Below are positions 1 to 10,348 of a stretch of DNA of 64,000 nucleotides, in pieces. The position numbers and the translations under genes are program-made. Each line of letters opens with the position of its first letter. Positions within the stretch are counted from its first letter, which is position 1. The DNA is from Mesorhizobium plurifarium (GTDB lineage: Bacteria > Pseudomonadota > Alphaproteobacteria > Rhizobiales > Rhizobiaceae). The notes beneath the pieces are model-generated. The model did no database searches. It saw only the letters and a list, made by a program, of their open reading frames with translations, and was not told the DNA's origin. The stretch spans positions 211,642-275,641 of the forward strand of contig CCNB01000006.1 of NCBI GenBank assembly GCA_000824785.1. The letters are read 5' to 3'.

Positions 1-739
1 CCTGCTCGACGCCCATCTCCTTCAGATAGGCCGACAGCCGCTTTTCGACCGCCTTGCTCATCTCATAAGTCTTGTAGCTGCCGGCATTCTTGCGACTGAC
101 GACCCTGGTGCTGATGATCTTCTTCTTGCCGTTCACGATCCGATAGGTCGTGCGGTAGAGCAGCTTCTCGCGCTGGTAGGTGGTCGTGATCTGATGGACA
201 CCGAGATAGGCCCATTCGCCGACCACGCGGCGGATGCCGCCGGCAAACATCAGCGGACAGGCCGAATTGCACATCGCGCCGCTGTCGTAGGCGACGCCGA
301 AATAGGGCTGGCCCTTGGCGTCATTGTCACGGCAATTCTTCATCCCCGGCGAGCAGCCGGAAAACTCGGTGATGCCGACCGCGATATCGAGCTTGTTCTT
401 GCGGACCATGCGGCCAAGCTGCAGCGAGGCATCGACATTGCCGCCGGGTGAATTGACGACGATCGGCAATTGCCGCCCGCCGAGCGTCTTCAGCAGGCGT
501 TTCAGCAGCGCCGGCGTGCCGGCCTCGATCGTGCCTTCGGCGGAAATCCATTCCGGGCAGTTCGGCTCGCAGCCCGGCGCGCTGCTGCGCACGACGACGA
601 AGCGCATCGTCGGGCCGTAGTCCGGCGGCGTTTCCTTCGCGGCGGCGCTGAGGGCGGCCAGCCCTGCGGCAGCGGCCAATCCCAGCCGAAGCAACCCGCG
701 CCAACACCGTATGGTCTTTGAACGGAATGTCGAAACCAC
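1..739 (-). CDS. COG3904-like exported ClpP-fold protein, 3' end cut by window edge
   Basis: The frame is open from a GTG at 739 to the window edge, giving about 246 residues with no stop, so the C-terminus is missing. A signal peptide is visible (basic start, then an Ala/Leu-rich core at about residues 20-34). The segment SPGG at about 97-100, followed by CNSAC at about 157-161 and GVHQ near 181-184, resembles the oxyanion strand, nucleophile and His region of crotonase/ClpP-fold proteins grouped in COG3904. The start is chosen because GGGG lies upstream and because it places the hydrophobic core close to the N-terminus; a TTG slightly upstream is possible. The substrate is unknown. The gene stands alone downstream of tuf on the same strand, separated by a terminator. 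Confidence 0.7.
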   Translation of the reverse strand, partial: MVSTFRSKTIRCWRGLLRLGLAAAAGLAALSAAAKETPPDYGPTMRFVVVRSSAPGCEPNCPEWISAEGTIEAGTPALLKRLLKTLGGRQLPIVVNSPGGNVDASLQLGRMVRKNKLDIAVGITEFSGCSPGMKNCRDNDAKGQPYFGVAYDSGAMCNSACPLMFAGGIRRVVGEWAYLGVHQITTTYQREKLLYRTTYRIVNGKKKIISTRVVSRKNAGSYKTYEMSKAVEKRLSAYLKEMGVEQ

Positions 740-831
740 GTCTGGCAACCCCAAGAATACAACCCATACTAGTTGGGGCGACGATGCTTGCAACAGAATT
801 GGAAAGGGCGAGCAATACAGCCTCCAAAGCG

Positions 832-857
832 AAAGGGCGGCCCGAAGACCGCCCTTT
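832..857 (-). terminator. Rho-independent terminator of tuf
   Basis: A 9-bp GC-rich inverted repeat (AAAGGGCGG / CCGCCCTTT) with an 8-nt loop lies 30 bp downstream of the tuf stop. The T-run is weak, so termination strength is inferred. Confidence 0.7.
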
Positions 858-886
858 CCTTGTCGAACCGGCAAGTGCCGGATCGA

Positions 887-2062
887 TTATTCCTTGATGG
901 TGACGACGATGCCGGCACCGACGGTGCGGCCGCCTTCACGGATGGCGAAGCGCAGCTTCTCTTCCATCGCGATCGGCACGATCAGCTCGACGTCGACGGT
1001 GATGTTGTCGCCGGGCATCACCATCTCGGTGCCGGCCGGCAGCGTCACGATGCCCGTCACGTCGGTCGTGCGGAAATAGAACTGCGGACGGTAGTTGGTG
1101 AAGAACGGCGTGTGACGGCCGCCCTCGTCCTTGGTCAGGATGTAGGCTTCGGCCACGAACTTCTTGTGCGGCTTCACCGAACCCGGCTTGGCCAGAACCT
1201 GGCCGCGCTCGACACCTTCGCGGTCGATGCCGCGCAAGAGCGCGCCGATGTTGTCGCCGGCCTGACCCTGGTCGAGCAGCTTGCGGAACATCTCAACGCC
1301 CGTGCAGGTCGTCTTGGCGGTCGGACGGATGCCGACGATCTCCAGTTCCTCGCCAACCTTGACCACGCCGCGCTCGACGCGGCCGGTCACCACCGTGCCG
1401 CGGCCCGAGATCGAGAACACGTCCTCGATCGGCATCAGGAACGGCTTGTCCAGCGGACGAACAGGCGTCGGGATATAGGCGTCGACCTGTGCCATCAGCT
1501 CGCGGATGGCGTCCTCGCCGATGGTCTTGTTCGAGTCCTCAAGAGCAGCCAGGGCCGAACCCTTGACGATCGGAATGTCGTCGCCGGGGAACTCGTTCTT
1601 CGACAGAAGCTCGCGAACCTCGAGCTCGACCAGTTCGAGCAGCTCGGCGTCGTCGACCTGGTCGACCTTGTTCAGGAACACAACGATCGAGGGCACGCCG
1701 ACCTGGCGGGCAAGCAGGATGTGCTCGCGGGTCTGCGGCATCGGGCCGTCGGCGGCCGAAACGACCAGGATCGCGCCGTCCATCTGCGCGGCACCCGTGA
1801 TCATGTTCTTCACATAGTCGGCGTGGCCGGGGCAGTCGACATGGGCATAGTGACGGTTGGCCGTCTCATACTCGACGTGCGCCGTCGAGATCGTGATGCC
1901 GCGTGCCTTCTCTTCCGGTGCCGCGTCGATCTGGTCATAGCGCTTGTATTCGCCAAAATACTTCGTGATCGCCGCCGTCAGCGACGTCTTGCCATGATCG
2001 ACGTGACCGATCGTGCCAATGTTCACATGCGGCTTGGTGCGCTCGAATTTACCTTTTGCCAT
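887..2062 (-). CDS. tuf: Translation elongation factor Tu
   Basis: EF-Tu brings aminoacyl-tRNA to the ribosome as a ternary complex with GTP. The 391-residue length and the GTPase motifs are standard: GHVDHGKT at 19-26, DCPGH at 76-80 and NKVD at 131-134, followed by the two beta-barrel domains. AAGGA lies upstream of the ATG. The gene is monocistronic with its own terminator. It is not inside a ribosomal str operon, but tRNA-Gly and tRNA-Tyr lie upstream on the same strand, which recalls the tufB-type locus of other proteobacteria. A second tuf copy elsewhere is likely but cannot be seen here. Confidence 0.97.
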   Translation of the reverse strand: MAKGKFERTKPHVNIGTIGHVDHGKTSLTAAITKYFGEYKRYDQIDAAPEEKARGITISTAHVEYETANRHYAHVDCPGHADYVKNMITGAAQMDGAILVVSAADGPMPQTREHILLARQVGVPSIVVFLNKVDQVDDAELLELVELEVRELLSKNEFPGDDIPIVKGSALAALEDSNKTIGEDAIRELMAQVDAYIPTPVRPLDKPFLMPIEDVFSISGRGTVVTGRVERGVVKVGEELEIVGIRPTAKTTCTGVEMFRKLLDQGQAGDNIGALLRGIDREGVERGQVLAKPGSVKPHKKFVAEAYILTKDEGGRHTPFFTNYRPQFYFRTTDVTGIVTLPAGTEMVMPGDNITVDVELIVPIAMEEKLRFAIREGGRTVGAGIVVTIKE

Positions 2063-2290
2063 AGTCTCTTTCCTTGGACGGCCTTGACCTTCAGTTCAGT
2101 CGAATGCGGGGCGATTAGCGACAACGGCCGAAAAACACAAGTGCCTTGTGGCTGAGCGGATTCCCGCTCGACCCGAACCAACGGTCGATTTCAGGGAGAT
2201 GTGGAGCGAATATAGGGCTGCCGTGGGTAAAATCAAAGGCGCTGAGCTGGCCCATTGCCGCCGCGACGCCGCTCTGATCTTGTCGGCCGC

Positions 2291-3178
2291 ATGCAGTTCA
2301 TTCCATCCAATATCCGCGGCCCGCTGTTCATGATCGTCTCGACGGGATCCTATCTCGTCAACGACACGATGATGAAGCTCGCGACCACCGGGCTGCCGCC
2401 TTATGAAGTGCTCTTGCTGCGGGGTGCCGCCGCGACGCTGTGGGGCGTGCCGATGCTTCTGATGCTTGGCTATGCCAGGCAGATCCCGCTGCTCTTCGAG
2501 CGCAAGGTGCTGCGCCGCAACCTGTTCGAGCTGTTGGCGATCCTCTGCTACGTCGTTGCCCTGGCGAACATGCAGATCGCGGATTCCACCGCGCTCGGGC
2601 AGATCACGCCGCTCATCGTGCTGGTCGGCTCCTCGATGCTGTTCGGCGAAAAGATCGGCGCCACGCGCATGGCGCTGATCGGCCTTGGATTTGTCGGAGC
2701 GCTGATGGTGGCGCAGCCGACCATGCAGGGCATTTCGGTCTACGCGCTGCTGGCGCTCGGCAATGCCGCCTTCGCGGCGGTGCGCGATATAGCCGGCCGC
2801 AAAGTGGGCGCCGAGGTGCCGGGCATGATCGTCGCCATCTCCGCGGTCGTGGTGGTGCTGGCCGGTTCAGGCGCGGCGCATCTGGCGACGGAGCAATGGG
2901 TGATGCCTCAGGGGCGCCATCTGTTGCTGATCGCCGGCGCGGGCCTGTTCCTGATCTTCGGCCATTTCTTCATCTTCATGGCCTACCGGGTCGGGCCGAC
3001 AAGCGCGGTCGCGCCCTTCTACTACTGCTTCACGGTCTGGGCGGTCATTTCGGGCCTGCTGGTGTTCGGACAGTTTCCCAACGCGCTCGCCGTCTGCGGC
3101 ATCCTTTTGGTGATGGCCAGCGGCCTGGCGATCGTCTCGCTCGACGAAAGAAAGCGCCGGTTGGCGATGGTCGCCTAG
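2291..3178 (+). CDS. EamA/DMT-family permease
   Basis: The 295-residue protein is almost entirely hydrophobic, with about ten predicted membrane spans in two EamA-like halves, as in drug/metabolite transporters (DMT superfamily). The substrate is not predictable. The start at ATG 2291 (MQFIPSN) is chosen over an in-frame ATG at 2255 because it avoids an arginine-rich extension; no clear Shine-Dalgarno decides it. The stop overlaps the stop of the convergent sulfotransferase gene by 4 bp. It is divergent from tuf, with a 228-bp intergenic region. Confidence 0.85.
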   Translation: MQFIPSNIRGPLFMIVSTGSYLVNDTMMKLATTGLPPYEVLLLRGAAATLWGVPMLLMLGYARQIPLLFERKVLRRNLFELLAILCYVVALANMQIADSTALGQITPLIVLVGSSMLFGEKIGATRMALIGLGFVGALMVAQPTMQGISVYALLALGNAAFAAVRDIAGRKVGAEVPGMIVAISAVVVVLAGSGAAHLATEQWVMPQGRHLLLIAGAGLFLIFGHFFIFMAYRVGPTSAVAPFYYCFTVWAVISGLLVFGQFPNALAVCGILLVMASGLAIVSLDERKRRLAMVA

Positions 3179-4005
3179 CCGTTACCGCATCGCCCCGGCG
3201 CGCTTACCTTTCTTTTCAGCGGGCGCTGCGCCAAGAAATCGATGAAGTTGCGCAGCGTTCGCCGATAGACGAGACGGCCGTCGCGCAGCGCCGTGGGATC
3301 GCCGTTGACATGCAGCGTCGAGGTTTCGGCGGGGTCGCCATCGGGGATGCCGCCCCATCTCGCTGGATCGTAATAATCGACCAGAAAGCCATAGTCATAG
3401 CGGCAGAAGCGCATGGCTTTCGACAGAGCGGCCGGTGACAGATCCGACGGACTGACCTTTTTTCGGCTCGCCTGCAAGCGGGGCATGCGGACTGTTTTGC
3501 CGCTGACGGAGGACAGGAAGGCCGCGACCTTGTCCATCTCCTCGAACCTGAAGACATGCTCGAACAGGAACAGGCTGGAGCCGACGAAATGGCGCGGCGA
3601 GGCGACGTGGAACCGGATCTCCCATGAGCATGCGCTGTATTTCTCGACATTCAGGATAAAAGTATCGGGATCCGGATCGAGAGGCAGCCCGAAGCTCGCG
3701 AGCATTTCGGCCTTTGCCGAGGGTCGGGTCAGGACATTGGTATCCAGTATCCTGCTGGAATAGGCGGATAAAAGCCGCTCAAGCGGATCGCGGACGATGG
3801 TGAACTTGCCGCCCATCCCATCATAGACCGGCGCGAAAGGATCGACCCAGCTTGTCGCCAGGTGGCTGTGGACCTCGTTGTCGGGATCCGCGGCAAGCGC
3901 GGCGTGTTTATCGCCGAGCGCCATGAGCGCGTATTTGACGCTGCTGGTGCCGCTTTTCGGGATTGGATAATAGGTAACGGCAAGCCCTTCGATCTGCACC
4001 GCCAT
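3175..4005 (-). CDS. Sulfotransferase-family protein (PAPS-dependent type)
   Basis: The 276-residue protein carries the two sulfotransferase signatures: the 5'-phosphosulfate loop PKSGTSSVKYA at about 16-26 and the 3'-phosphate-binding segment VRDPLERLLSAYSSR at about 71-85. It most resembles the Sulfotransfer_2 / cell-surface-glycan type. The acceptor is unknown; in rhizobia such enzymes sulfate surface polysaccharides or Nod factors, but no glycan or nod genes are nearby. The gene is isolated, with its 3' end overlapping the convergent permease gene by 4 bp. Confidence 0.8.
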   Translation of the reverse strand: MAVQIEGLAVTYYPIPKSGTSSVKYALMALGDKHAALAADPDNEVHSHLATSWVDPFAPVYDGMGGKFTIVRDPLERLLSAYSSRILDTNVLTRPSAKAEMLASFGLPLDPDPDTFILNVEKYSACSWEIRFHVASPRHFVGSSLFLFEHVFRFEEMDKVAAFLSSVSGKTVRMPRLQASRKKVSPSDLSPAALSKAMRFCRYDYGFLVDYYDPARWGGIPDGDPAETSTLHVNGDPTALRDGRLVYRRTLRNFIDFLAQRPLKRKVSAPGRCGNG

Positions 4006-4122
4006 TGCCGAACTGCCCCGCCCCGACGATCCAAAGCAAACCAGCCGGCCACGGCGCGCTCCGCGCGGCCGGCCCTCGAAAGTCCATCGGCGGCAATCCT
4101 TCGGCTGCCGCGCATTGGTTCC

Positions 4123-4380
4123 TTACAGCGTGCGCTTGCCGGAAATCTGGTGATAGGCCCAAAGCACGACGACCGAGCCGATGACGGCCACGATCAGGCT
4201 CCAGATGTTGAGGCCGGTGACACCCGAGGCGCCGAAGGCGCTGAAGATGACGCCGCCGACAATGGCGCCGACGATGCCGAGCACGATATCCATGATCATG
4301 CCCTGGCCGGTCTTGTTGACGATCCTGCTGCCGATGAAGCCGGCGACGATGCCGAGAATGATCCAGCTGATAATGCCCAT
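4123..4380 (-). CDS. GlsB/YeaQ/YmgE-family small membrane protein
   Basis: An 85-residue protein with three hydrophobic segments and the glycine-rich pattern of the transglycosylase-associated YeaQ/YmgE family (GIVAGFIGSRI near the N-terminus, GAIVGGVIFSAF in the middle). The start at 4380 follows a strong GGAGGG ribosome site; a longer in-frame start at 4419 is less likely. Members are small inner-membrane proteins often linked to stress, with no proven biochemical role. Confidence 0.88.
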   Translation of the reverse strand: MGIISWIILGIVAGFIGSRIVNKTGQGMIMDIVLGIVGAIVGGVIFSAFGASGVTGLNIWSLIVAVIGSVVVLWAYHQISGKRTL

Positions 4381-4509
4381 AATTCCCTCCAAATTTCCCC
4401 GCCGACCCATCATGTTCATATGATTGTCAAAAGCTCAAGACAGCTTGAAATTCCGCCCGTTTGCGCCATTGTGGGGCCGGGCGGACTTGGCTGGATAAGG
4501 AGATCCGTT

Positions 4510-4965
4510 ATGGGCCTTTTTGACAACGCCGTTCCGGGCGGCAACATCACCAAACCCCTGATGATCGCGCTCGGCGCGCTTTTGGTCGGCAAGATGCTGA
4601 GCGGCAGAAGCGAGGAAGCGGCCGCGCCGCAAGCGCCGGCGCCGACGCCTGCGGGAACCGACGCGTCGGCCGATGGCGGCCTGCTCGGTGGCCTCGGCGG
4701 CCTGCTCGACAAGCTGAAGGATGCCGGCCACGGCAACGTCGCCGATTCCTGGGTCGGCACCGGCCAGAACCAGTCGATCAACGCCAATGATCTCGGCTCG
4801 GCGCTTGGACCGGCGGTGATCCGCGAGATCGCGCAGCGCACCGGCATGAACGAGCAGGAATTGCTGCAGCAGCTCTCCACGGCGCTGCCGGGCATTGTCG
4901 ACAAGCTGACGCCGAACGGCCAGATCCCGCAGAACCATCAGGTCGCGTCGGCCTTCAACAGCTAA
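4510..4965 (+). CDS. YidB/DUF937-family protein
   Basis: A 151-residue protein matching the YidB family: MGLFDNAV at the N-terminus, a Gly/Leu-rich GGLLGGLGGLL stretch, and a C-terminal helical domain with WVGTGQNQSIN and IAQRTGMNEQELLQQLS. AAGGAG precedes the ATG. Function is unknown in the family. It is divergent from the GlsB-like gene and followed by its own terminator. Confidence 0.88.
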   Translation: MGLFDNAVPGGNITKPLMIALGALLVGKMLSGRSEEAAAPQAPAPTPAGTDASADGGLLGGLGGLLDKLKDAGHGNVADSWVGTGQNQSINANDLGSALGPAVIREIAQRTGMNEQELLQQLSTALPGIVDKLTPNGQIPQNHQVASAFNS

Positions 4966-4991
4966 CAGCTAAACGGCTGGATGAAAGGAAG

Positions 4992-5024
4992 ACGCTGCGC
5001 GCAACGGTGCGCGGCGTTTTCTTT
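4992..5024 (+). terminator. Terminator after the YidB-like gene
   Basis: A 9-bp stem (ACGCTGCGC / GCGCGGCGT, one G-T pair) is followed by TTTTCTTT, 26 bp after the stop codon. Confidence 0.75.
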
Positions 5025-5045
5025 GGAGCAAGCGAAGAAGAAATC

Positions 5046-5119
5046 TGGAGCGGGTAGCGGGAATCGAACCCGCATATTCAGCTTGGAAGGCTGCTGCTCT
5101 ACCACTGAGCTATACCCGC
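5046..5119 (-). tRNA. tRNA-Gly(TCC)
   Basis: A full cloverleaf can be folded: 7-bp acceptor GCGGGTA / TACCCGC, the D-arm with AGCTCAGTGGTAGAGC, anticodon loop CTTCCAA (anticodon TCC), and T-arm GGGTTCGATTCCC. The CCA tail is encoded. It lies 87 bp downstream of tRNA-Tyr on the same strand and is probably cotranscribed. Confidence 0.97.
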
Positions 5120-5206
5120 GCCTTGCACTGAAGTACCGGATTCACCCGAAAAGCGCCATGCACTTTCGGTCCGAGACTTGTTCGTTCAGGGCTTCCGGAC
5201 CGGCAG

Positions 5207-5291
5207 TGGTGGAGAGGGTTGGATTCGAACCAACGTAGGCTAAGCCAACGGATTTACAGTCCGTCCCCTTTAACCACTCGGGCACCTCTCC
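5207..5291 (-). tRNA. tRNA-Tyr(GTA)
   Basis: A class II tRNA with a long variable arm: acceptor GGAGAGG / CCTCTCC, anticodon loop containing GTA, T-loop GGTTCGAATCC, and encoded CCA. It is divergent from rlmB and upstream of tRNA-Gly. Confidence 0.97.
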
Positions 5292-5489
5292 AGTCTGCCG
5301 CCGGAGCCATGCAACGAGGCATTTCTGCCGATCCGGAGCCCGAGTAAGATCTTCTCCGAAATCAGCGAAGCGCCTTATGGCGTCAAGGCCAGTGGGTGTC
5401 AACCGGCGCGGCGAGGGTTTTTCGAGGATGTCCGGCATTCATTGCCGCAGGCCGTATCCTTAGCCGGTCGGGATCGCTATAGAGGCCGC

Positions 5490-6350
5490 ATGAGCGACGA
5501 GAAAAGCAACAAGCCCGGCACGCGCAAGGACACCCACTACGCGAAGTTGAGGCGCGCGCATCGCGATCAGAAGGCGGGCGGCGCGCCGGCATTCCGGCCG
5601 CGCCAGCCGGTGCCGCCGGGCGAAGCGCCCGGCGACGGGCTTGTGCGGCTTTACGGCCTGCACACCGTGCGGGCCGCGCTCGACAATCCGCGGCGCAAGA
5701 TCAGGAAGATGCTGGTGACCCGCAACGCGGCGGAGCGGCTGTCGATTCCCGATCTCGCCGCCCTGCCCTTTAAGGCCGAACTGGTCGAGCCGAAGGACAT
5801 CGACAGGATCACCGGATCGGACGCCGTGCATCAGGGCGTGCTGATCGAGGCCGAGCCGCTGAAGCCGAAGCGCCTCGACGCGCTCGGCGACACAAAGCTG
5901 GTGCTGGTGCTCGACCAGGTGACGGATCCGCACAATGTCGGCGCGATCCTGCGCTCCGCGGTCGCCTTCGGCGCCGGCGCGCTCATCACCACCGCCCGCC
6001 ACAGCCCTCAGGAATCCGGCGTGCTGGCGAAATCCGCGTCCGGCGCGCTGGAGCATATCGACCAGATCGAGGTGAAGAACCTCGCCGACGCGCTGGGGCA
6101 GTTGCACGAGGCCGGCTTCCAGACCATCGGGCTCGATTCGGAAGGACCGGCGGAGCTCGAGAAGACCTTCGACGGCGAGAAAATCGCGCTCGTGCTGGGC
6201 GCGGAAGGCAAGGGCCTGCGGCAGAAGACGCGCGAAACGGTGGCCGCGCTCGCCCGCCTCGACATGCCGGGCCCCATCCACTCGCTCAACGTGTCGAACG
6301 CGGCCGCGGTCAGCCTCTATGCGGCGAACGCATTCCTGAAGCGCGGCTGA
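5490..6350 (+). CDS. rlmB: 23S rRNA 2'-O-methyltransferase of the TrmH/RlmB family
   Basis: A SPOUT-class methyltransferase that, in its best-known members, methylates G2251 of 23S rRNA. The 286-residue protein has a basic N-terminal extension, a substrate-binding domain, then the three SPOUT motifs: NVGAILRSA at 149-157, VLGAEGKGLR near 230, and LNVSNAAAVSLY near 265, which together form the knot and SAM site. The start at 5490 is inferred; a longer frame exists upstream. TATAGA lies just upstream of the ATG and would be a compatible -10 element only for a very short leader. Confidence 0.9.
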   Translation: MSDEKSNKPGTRKDTHYAKLRRAHRDQKAGGAPAFRPRQPVPPGEAPGDGLVRLYGLHTVRAALDNPRRKIRKMLVTRNAAERLSIPDLAALPFKAELVEPKDIDRITGSDAVHQGVLIEAEPLKPKRLDALGDTKLVLVLDQVTDPHNVGAILRSAVAFGAGALITTARHSPQESGVLAKSASGALEHIDQIEVKNLADALGQLHEAGFQTIGLDSEGPAELEKTFDGEKIALVLGAEGKGLRQKTRETVAALARLDMPGPIHSLNVSNAAAVSLYAANAFLKRG

Positions 6351-6379
6351 GCGCGGATCGACTTCAGCCTCGAAGCGAA

Positions 6380-6412
6380 AACGGGCCCCGCGGCGAAACG
6401 CAGGAACCCGTT
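6380..6412. terminator. Possible bidirectional terminator between rlmB and glxR
   Basis: A 6-bp stem AACGGG / CCCGTT encloses a long loop between two convergent genes. On the minus strand it runs into TTTTCG. The loop is long, so this is a weak call. Confidence 0.35.
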
Positions 6413-6466
6413 CTCTGACAGGAAAAGAGCAGGCGGCGTGGGAACGTTGAGCCGCCCTCTCCTGAC

Positions 6467-7384
6467 CTAAGCCGCCTTGCCTTCGGCTTGCGCCGCCTCC
6501 CCGCCGACCTCATGCGCCGCCATCCGCTCCAGCGCCCTGACCAGCGCCGAGTGATCCTCCATGCCGCCGCCATTGGCGGCGCAGGAATTGAAGAGTTGCT
6601 GAGTGGTCGAGGTGTTGGGGAGGGACACGCCGAGCGCCTTCGCGCCTTCCAGCGCCAGGTTGAGATCCTTCTGGTGCAGCTCGATGCGGAAGCCCGGGGC
6701 GAAGGTGCGCTTGATCATGCGCTCGCCATGCACTTCGAGGATGCGCGAGGCGGCGAGCCCGCCCATCAGCGCCTGCCTGACCTTGGCCGGATCGGCGCCC
6801 GCCTTCGAGGCAAAGACGAGGGCTTCGCCGACTGCCTCGATGGTCAGCGCCACGACGATCTGGTTGGCGACCTTGGTGGTCTGGCCGACGCCGTTCGGGC
6901 CGACCAGGGTGATGTTCTTGCCCATCTTCTCGAAGATCGGCCTGGCGCGCTCGAACGCCTTTTCCTCGCCGCCGACCATGATGGTGAGCGACGCCGCCTT
7001 GGCGCCGACCTCGCCGCCCGACACCGGCGCGTCGAGATAGCCGCAGCCGAGATCGTTGATCTTTTTGGCGAATTCCTTGGTGGCGATCGGCGAGATCGAG
7101 CTCATGTCGATGACGAGCTTGCCCTTGGACAGACCAGAGGCGACGCCGTTCTCGCCGAAGAGAACGTCCGCGACCTGAGGCGTGTCCGGCACCATGGTGA
7201 TGATGATGTCGGCGGCCTTGGCCACGGCGTCGTTGCCGGTCACCGTCTTCAGCCCCTTGGCGACGAGATCGGCGGGCGCCTTCGATCGATGGTCGCTGGC
7301 GACGACCTTGTAGCCGGCGTCGAGAAGATGCCCCGCCATCGGCGCGCCCATGATGCCGAGGCCGATGAAACCGATGGTTTCCAT
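6467..7384 (-). CDS. glxR: 2-hydroxy-3-oxopropionate (tartronate semialdehyde) reductase
   Basis: Reduces tartronate semialdehyde to D-glycerate with NAD(P)H, the last step of the gcl-hyi-glxR pathway. The 305-residue protein is a beta-hydroxyacid dehydrogenase: N-terminal dinucleotide motif GFIGLGIMGAPMAG at 5-18, substrate motif DAPVSGGEVGA, and catalytic Lys in GQTTKVANQ, followed by the all-helical domain. The start at 7384 is METIGFIG; a long upstream extension would run through a repeat element and is rejected. Assignment to the tartronate pathway rests on the neighbours hyi and gcl. Confidence 0.9.
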   Translation of the reverse strand: METIGFIGLGIMGAPMAGHLLDAGYKVVASDHRSKAPADLVAKGLKTVTGNDAVAKAADIIITMVPDTPQVADVLFGENGVASGLSKGKLVIDMSSISPIATKEFAKKINDLGCGYLDAPVSGGEVGAKAASLTIMVGGEEKAFERARPIFEKMGKNITLVGPNGVGQTTKVANQIVVALTIEAVGEALVFASKAGADPAKVRQALMGGLAASRILEVHGERMIKRTFAPGFRIELHQKDLNLALEGAKALGVSLPNTSTTQQLFNSCAANGGGMEDHSALVRALERMAAHEVGGEAAQAEGKAA

Positions 7385-7408
7385 TGATTTGCTCCGAATT
7401 CTGAGGCG

Positions 7409-7528
7409 CCCCCTCATCCGGCCCTTCGGGCCACCTTCTCCCCGTCGGGGAGAAGAGGGAGGCGCCAGCGTTGACAGTCTCTTCTCCCCTCGGGGAGAAG
7501 GTGGCCGCGTAGCGGCCGGATGAGGGGG
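7409..7528. repeat. Imperfect inverted-repeat element between hyi and glxR
   Basis: The left arm (CCCCCTCATCCGGCC... then CCACCTTCTCCCC) and the right arm (mirror image ending GGCCGGATGAGGGGG) pair over roughly 45 bp per arm. Each arm also contains smaller palindromes such as CTTCTCCCC/GGGGAGAAG. It lies inside the presumed operon and could form a strong hairpin in the mRNA. It looks like the mosaic palindromic repeats common in Mesorhizobium intergenic DNA. Confidence 0.8.
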
Positions 7529-7536
7529 CCTCGGCT

Positions 7537-8334
7537 CTAAGCGGCAGCGCTGCCCTGCCCGGCCAATGCCTTGAACCACCCCAATCCGGCCTCCGTGCCG
7601 GCTTTCGGCTTGTATTCGGCGCCGATCCAGCCGGCATAGCCGAGGCGATCGATGTGATCGTAGAGGAAGGGATAGTTGATCTCGCCCGTCCCCGGCTCGT
7701 GACGGCCGGGATTGTCCGCAAGCTGGATATGCGCGATGCGGGGAAGGTTCGCTTCGATGGTACGGGCGAGATCCCCCTCCATGATCTGCATGTGGTAGAT
7801 ATCGTACTGCAAATAGAGGTTCTTCGAGCCGATGCGGTCGATCAGCGCCAGCGCCTGGTCGGAATAGTTCAGGAAGAAGCCGGGGATGTCACGCGTGTTG
7901 ATCGGCTCGATCAGCAGCCTGATGCCGGCCTGCTCCAGCTTCTCCGCCGCGAAGGCGAGATTCTCGGCAAAGACGTTTTCCAAAACGACGCGGTCAGCGC
8001 CCTGCGGCGCGATGCCGGCCAAGCAGTTGATCTGCTCGCAGCCCAGCGCATGCGCGTAGGTGATCGCCTTGGCGACGCCCTGCCGGAATTCCGGCACCCG
8101 GTCGGGCAAGACGGCAATGCCGCGCTCGCCCTTGCCCCAATCGCCGGCCGGCAGGTTGAAGAGAACCTGGCTGAGGCCGTTCTTCTTCAGGCGCGCCGCG
8201 ACGACGTCCGGCGCATGATCATAGGGGCCGATATATTCGACGCCCTTGAAGCCCACGCGGGCGGCGGCATCGAAACGGTCGAGGAAATCATGCTCGCCGA
8301 AGAGCATCGAAAGATTGGCTGAAAAACGCGGCAT
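7537..8334 (-). CDS. hyi: Hydroxypyruvate isomerase
   Basis: Interconverts hydroxypyruvate and tartronate semialdehyde. The 265-residue protein is an AP-endonuclease-family TIM barrel (xylose isomerase-like), with metal-site segments LLIEPINTRDIPGFFLN, QYDIYHMQIMEGD and HIQLADNPGRHEPG in order, as in Hyi. AAGGA overlaps the region just before ATG 8334. It lies 38 bp after gcl and upstream of glxR, consistent with one operon. Divergent start choices inside a longer fused frame were rejected because that frame runs through gcl out of register. Confidence 0.92.
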   Translation of the reverse strand: MPRFSANLSMLFGEHDFLDRFDAAARVGFKGVEYIGPYDHAPDVVAARLKKNGLSQVLFNLPAGDWGKGERGIAVLPDRVPEFRQGVAKAITYAHALGCEQINCLAGIAPQGADRVVLENVFAENLAFAAEKLEQAGIRLLIEPINTRDIPGFFLNYSDQALALIDRIGSKNLYLQYDIYHMQIMEGDLARTIEANLPRIAHIQLADNPGRHEPGTGEINYPFLYDHIDRLGYAGWIGAEYKPKAGTEAGLGWFKALAGQGSAAA

Positions 8335-8372
8335 TCCTTTTTCTCCTTCTTTTTCTGCCTGCCCAGGGTTGC

Positions 8373-10154
<1,782 letters not shown>

Positions 10155-10231
10155 GACAAGCCTCCATTTCGTTGGTTGGCTTGATAGTGACAGCGTGTCT
10201 TCGATTTTTCAATTTTTTCAGAATATTTTTT

Positions 10232-10246
10232 CATTTCTAGAAAATG
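10232..10246. promoter_or_regulatory. Candidate IclR-family operator 1
   Basis: A 15-bp dyad with arms CATTT / AAATG in the AT-rich gcl-iclR intergenic region. Symmetry is seen; protein binding is inferred. Confidence 0.4.
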
Positions 10247-10277
10247 GCTTTTATCCACTGATTTCACTTCACTTTTC

Positions 10278-10292
10278 GTTTTCCAGAAAAAC
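10278..10292. promoter_or_regulatory. Candidate IclR-family operator 2
   Basis: A 15-bp dyad with arms GTTTT / AAAAC in the same intergenic region. It is weaker than site 3. Confidence 0.35.
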
Positions 10293-10307
10293 CACCGCAG
10301 CAACGAC

Positions 10308-10322
10308 TGAAAAAGTTTTTCA
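10308..10322. promoter_or_regulatory. Candidate IclR-family operator 3
   Basis: A perfect 15-bp palindrome TGAAAAAGTTTTTCA 27 bp before the regulator start. Its size and TGAAA/TTTCA ends match the general shape of known IclR-family operators, which suggests autoregulation. Confidence 0.55.
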
Positions 10323-10348
10323 TTGCATCCGGCATCAGATCGGCGAGA

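Noticed and set aside
773..2155. 460-residue plus-strand frame opposite tuf
   Set aside because: Antisense shadow of the highly biased tuf sequence; no motif and it runs through the tuf terminator.
6510..7721. 403-residue minus-strand frame over glxR
   Set aside because: Out-of-register shadow; the true frame has the Rossmann and catalytic motifs.
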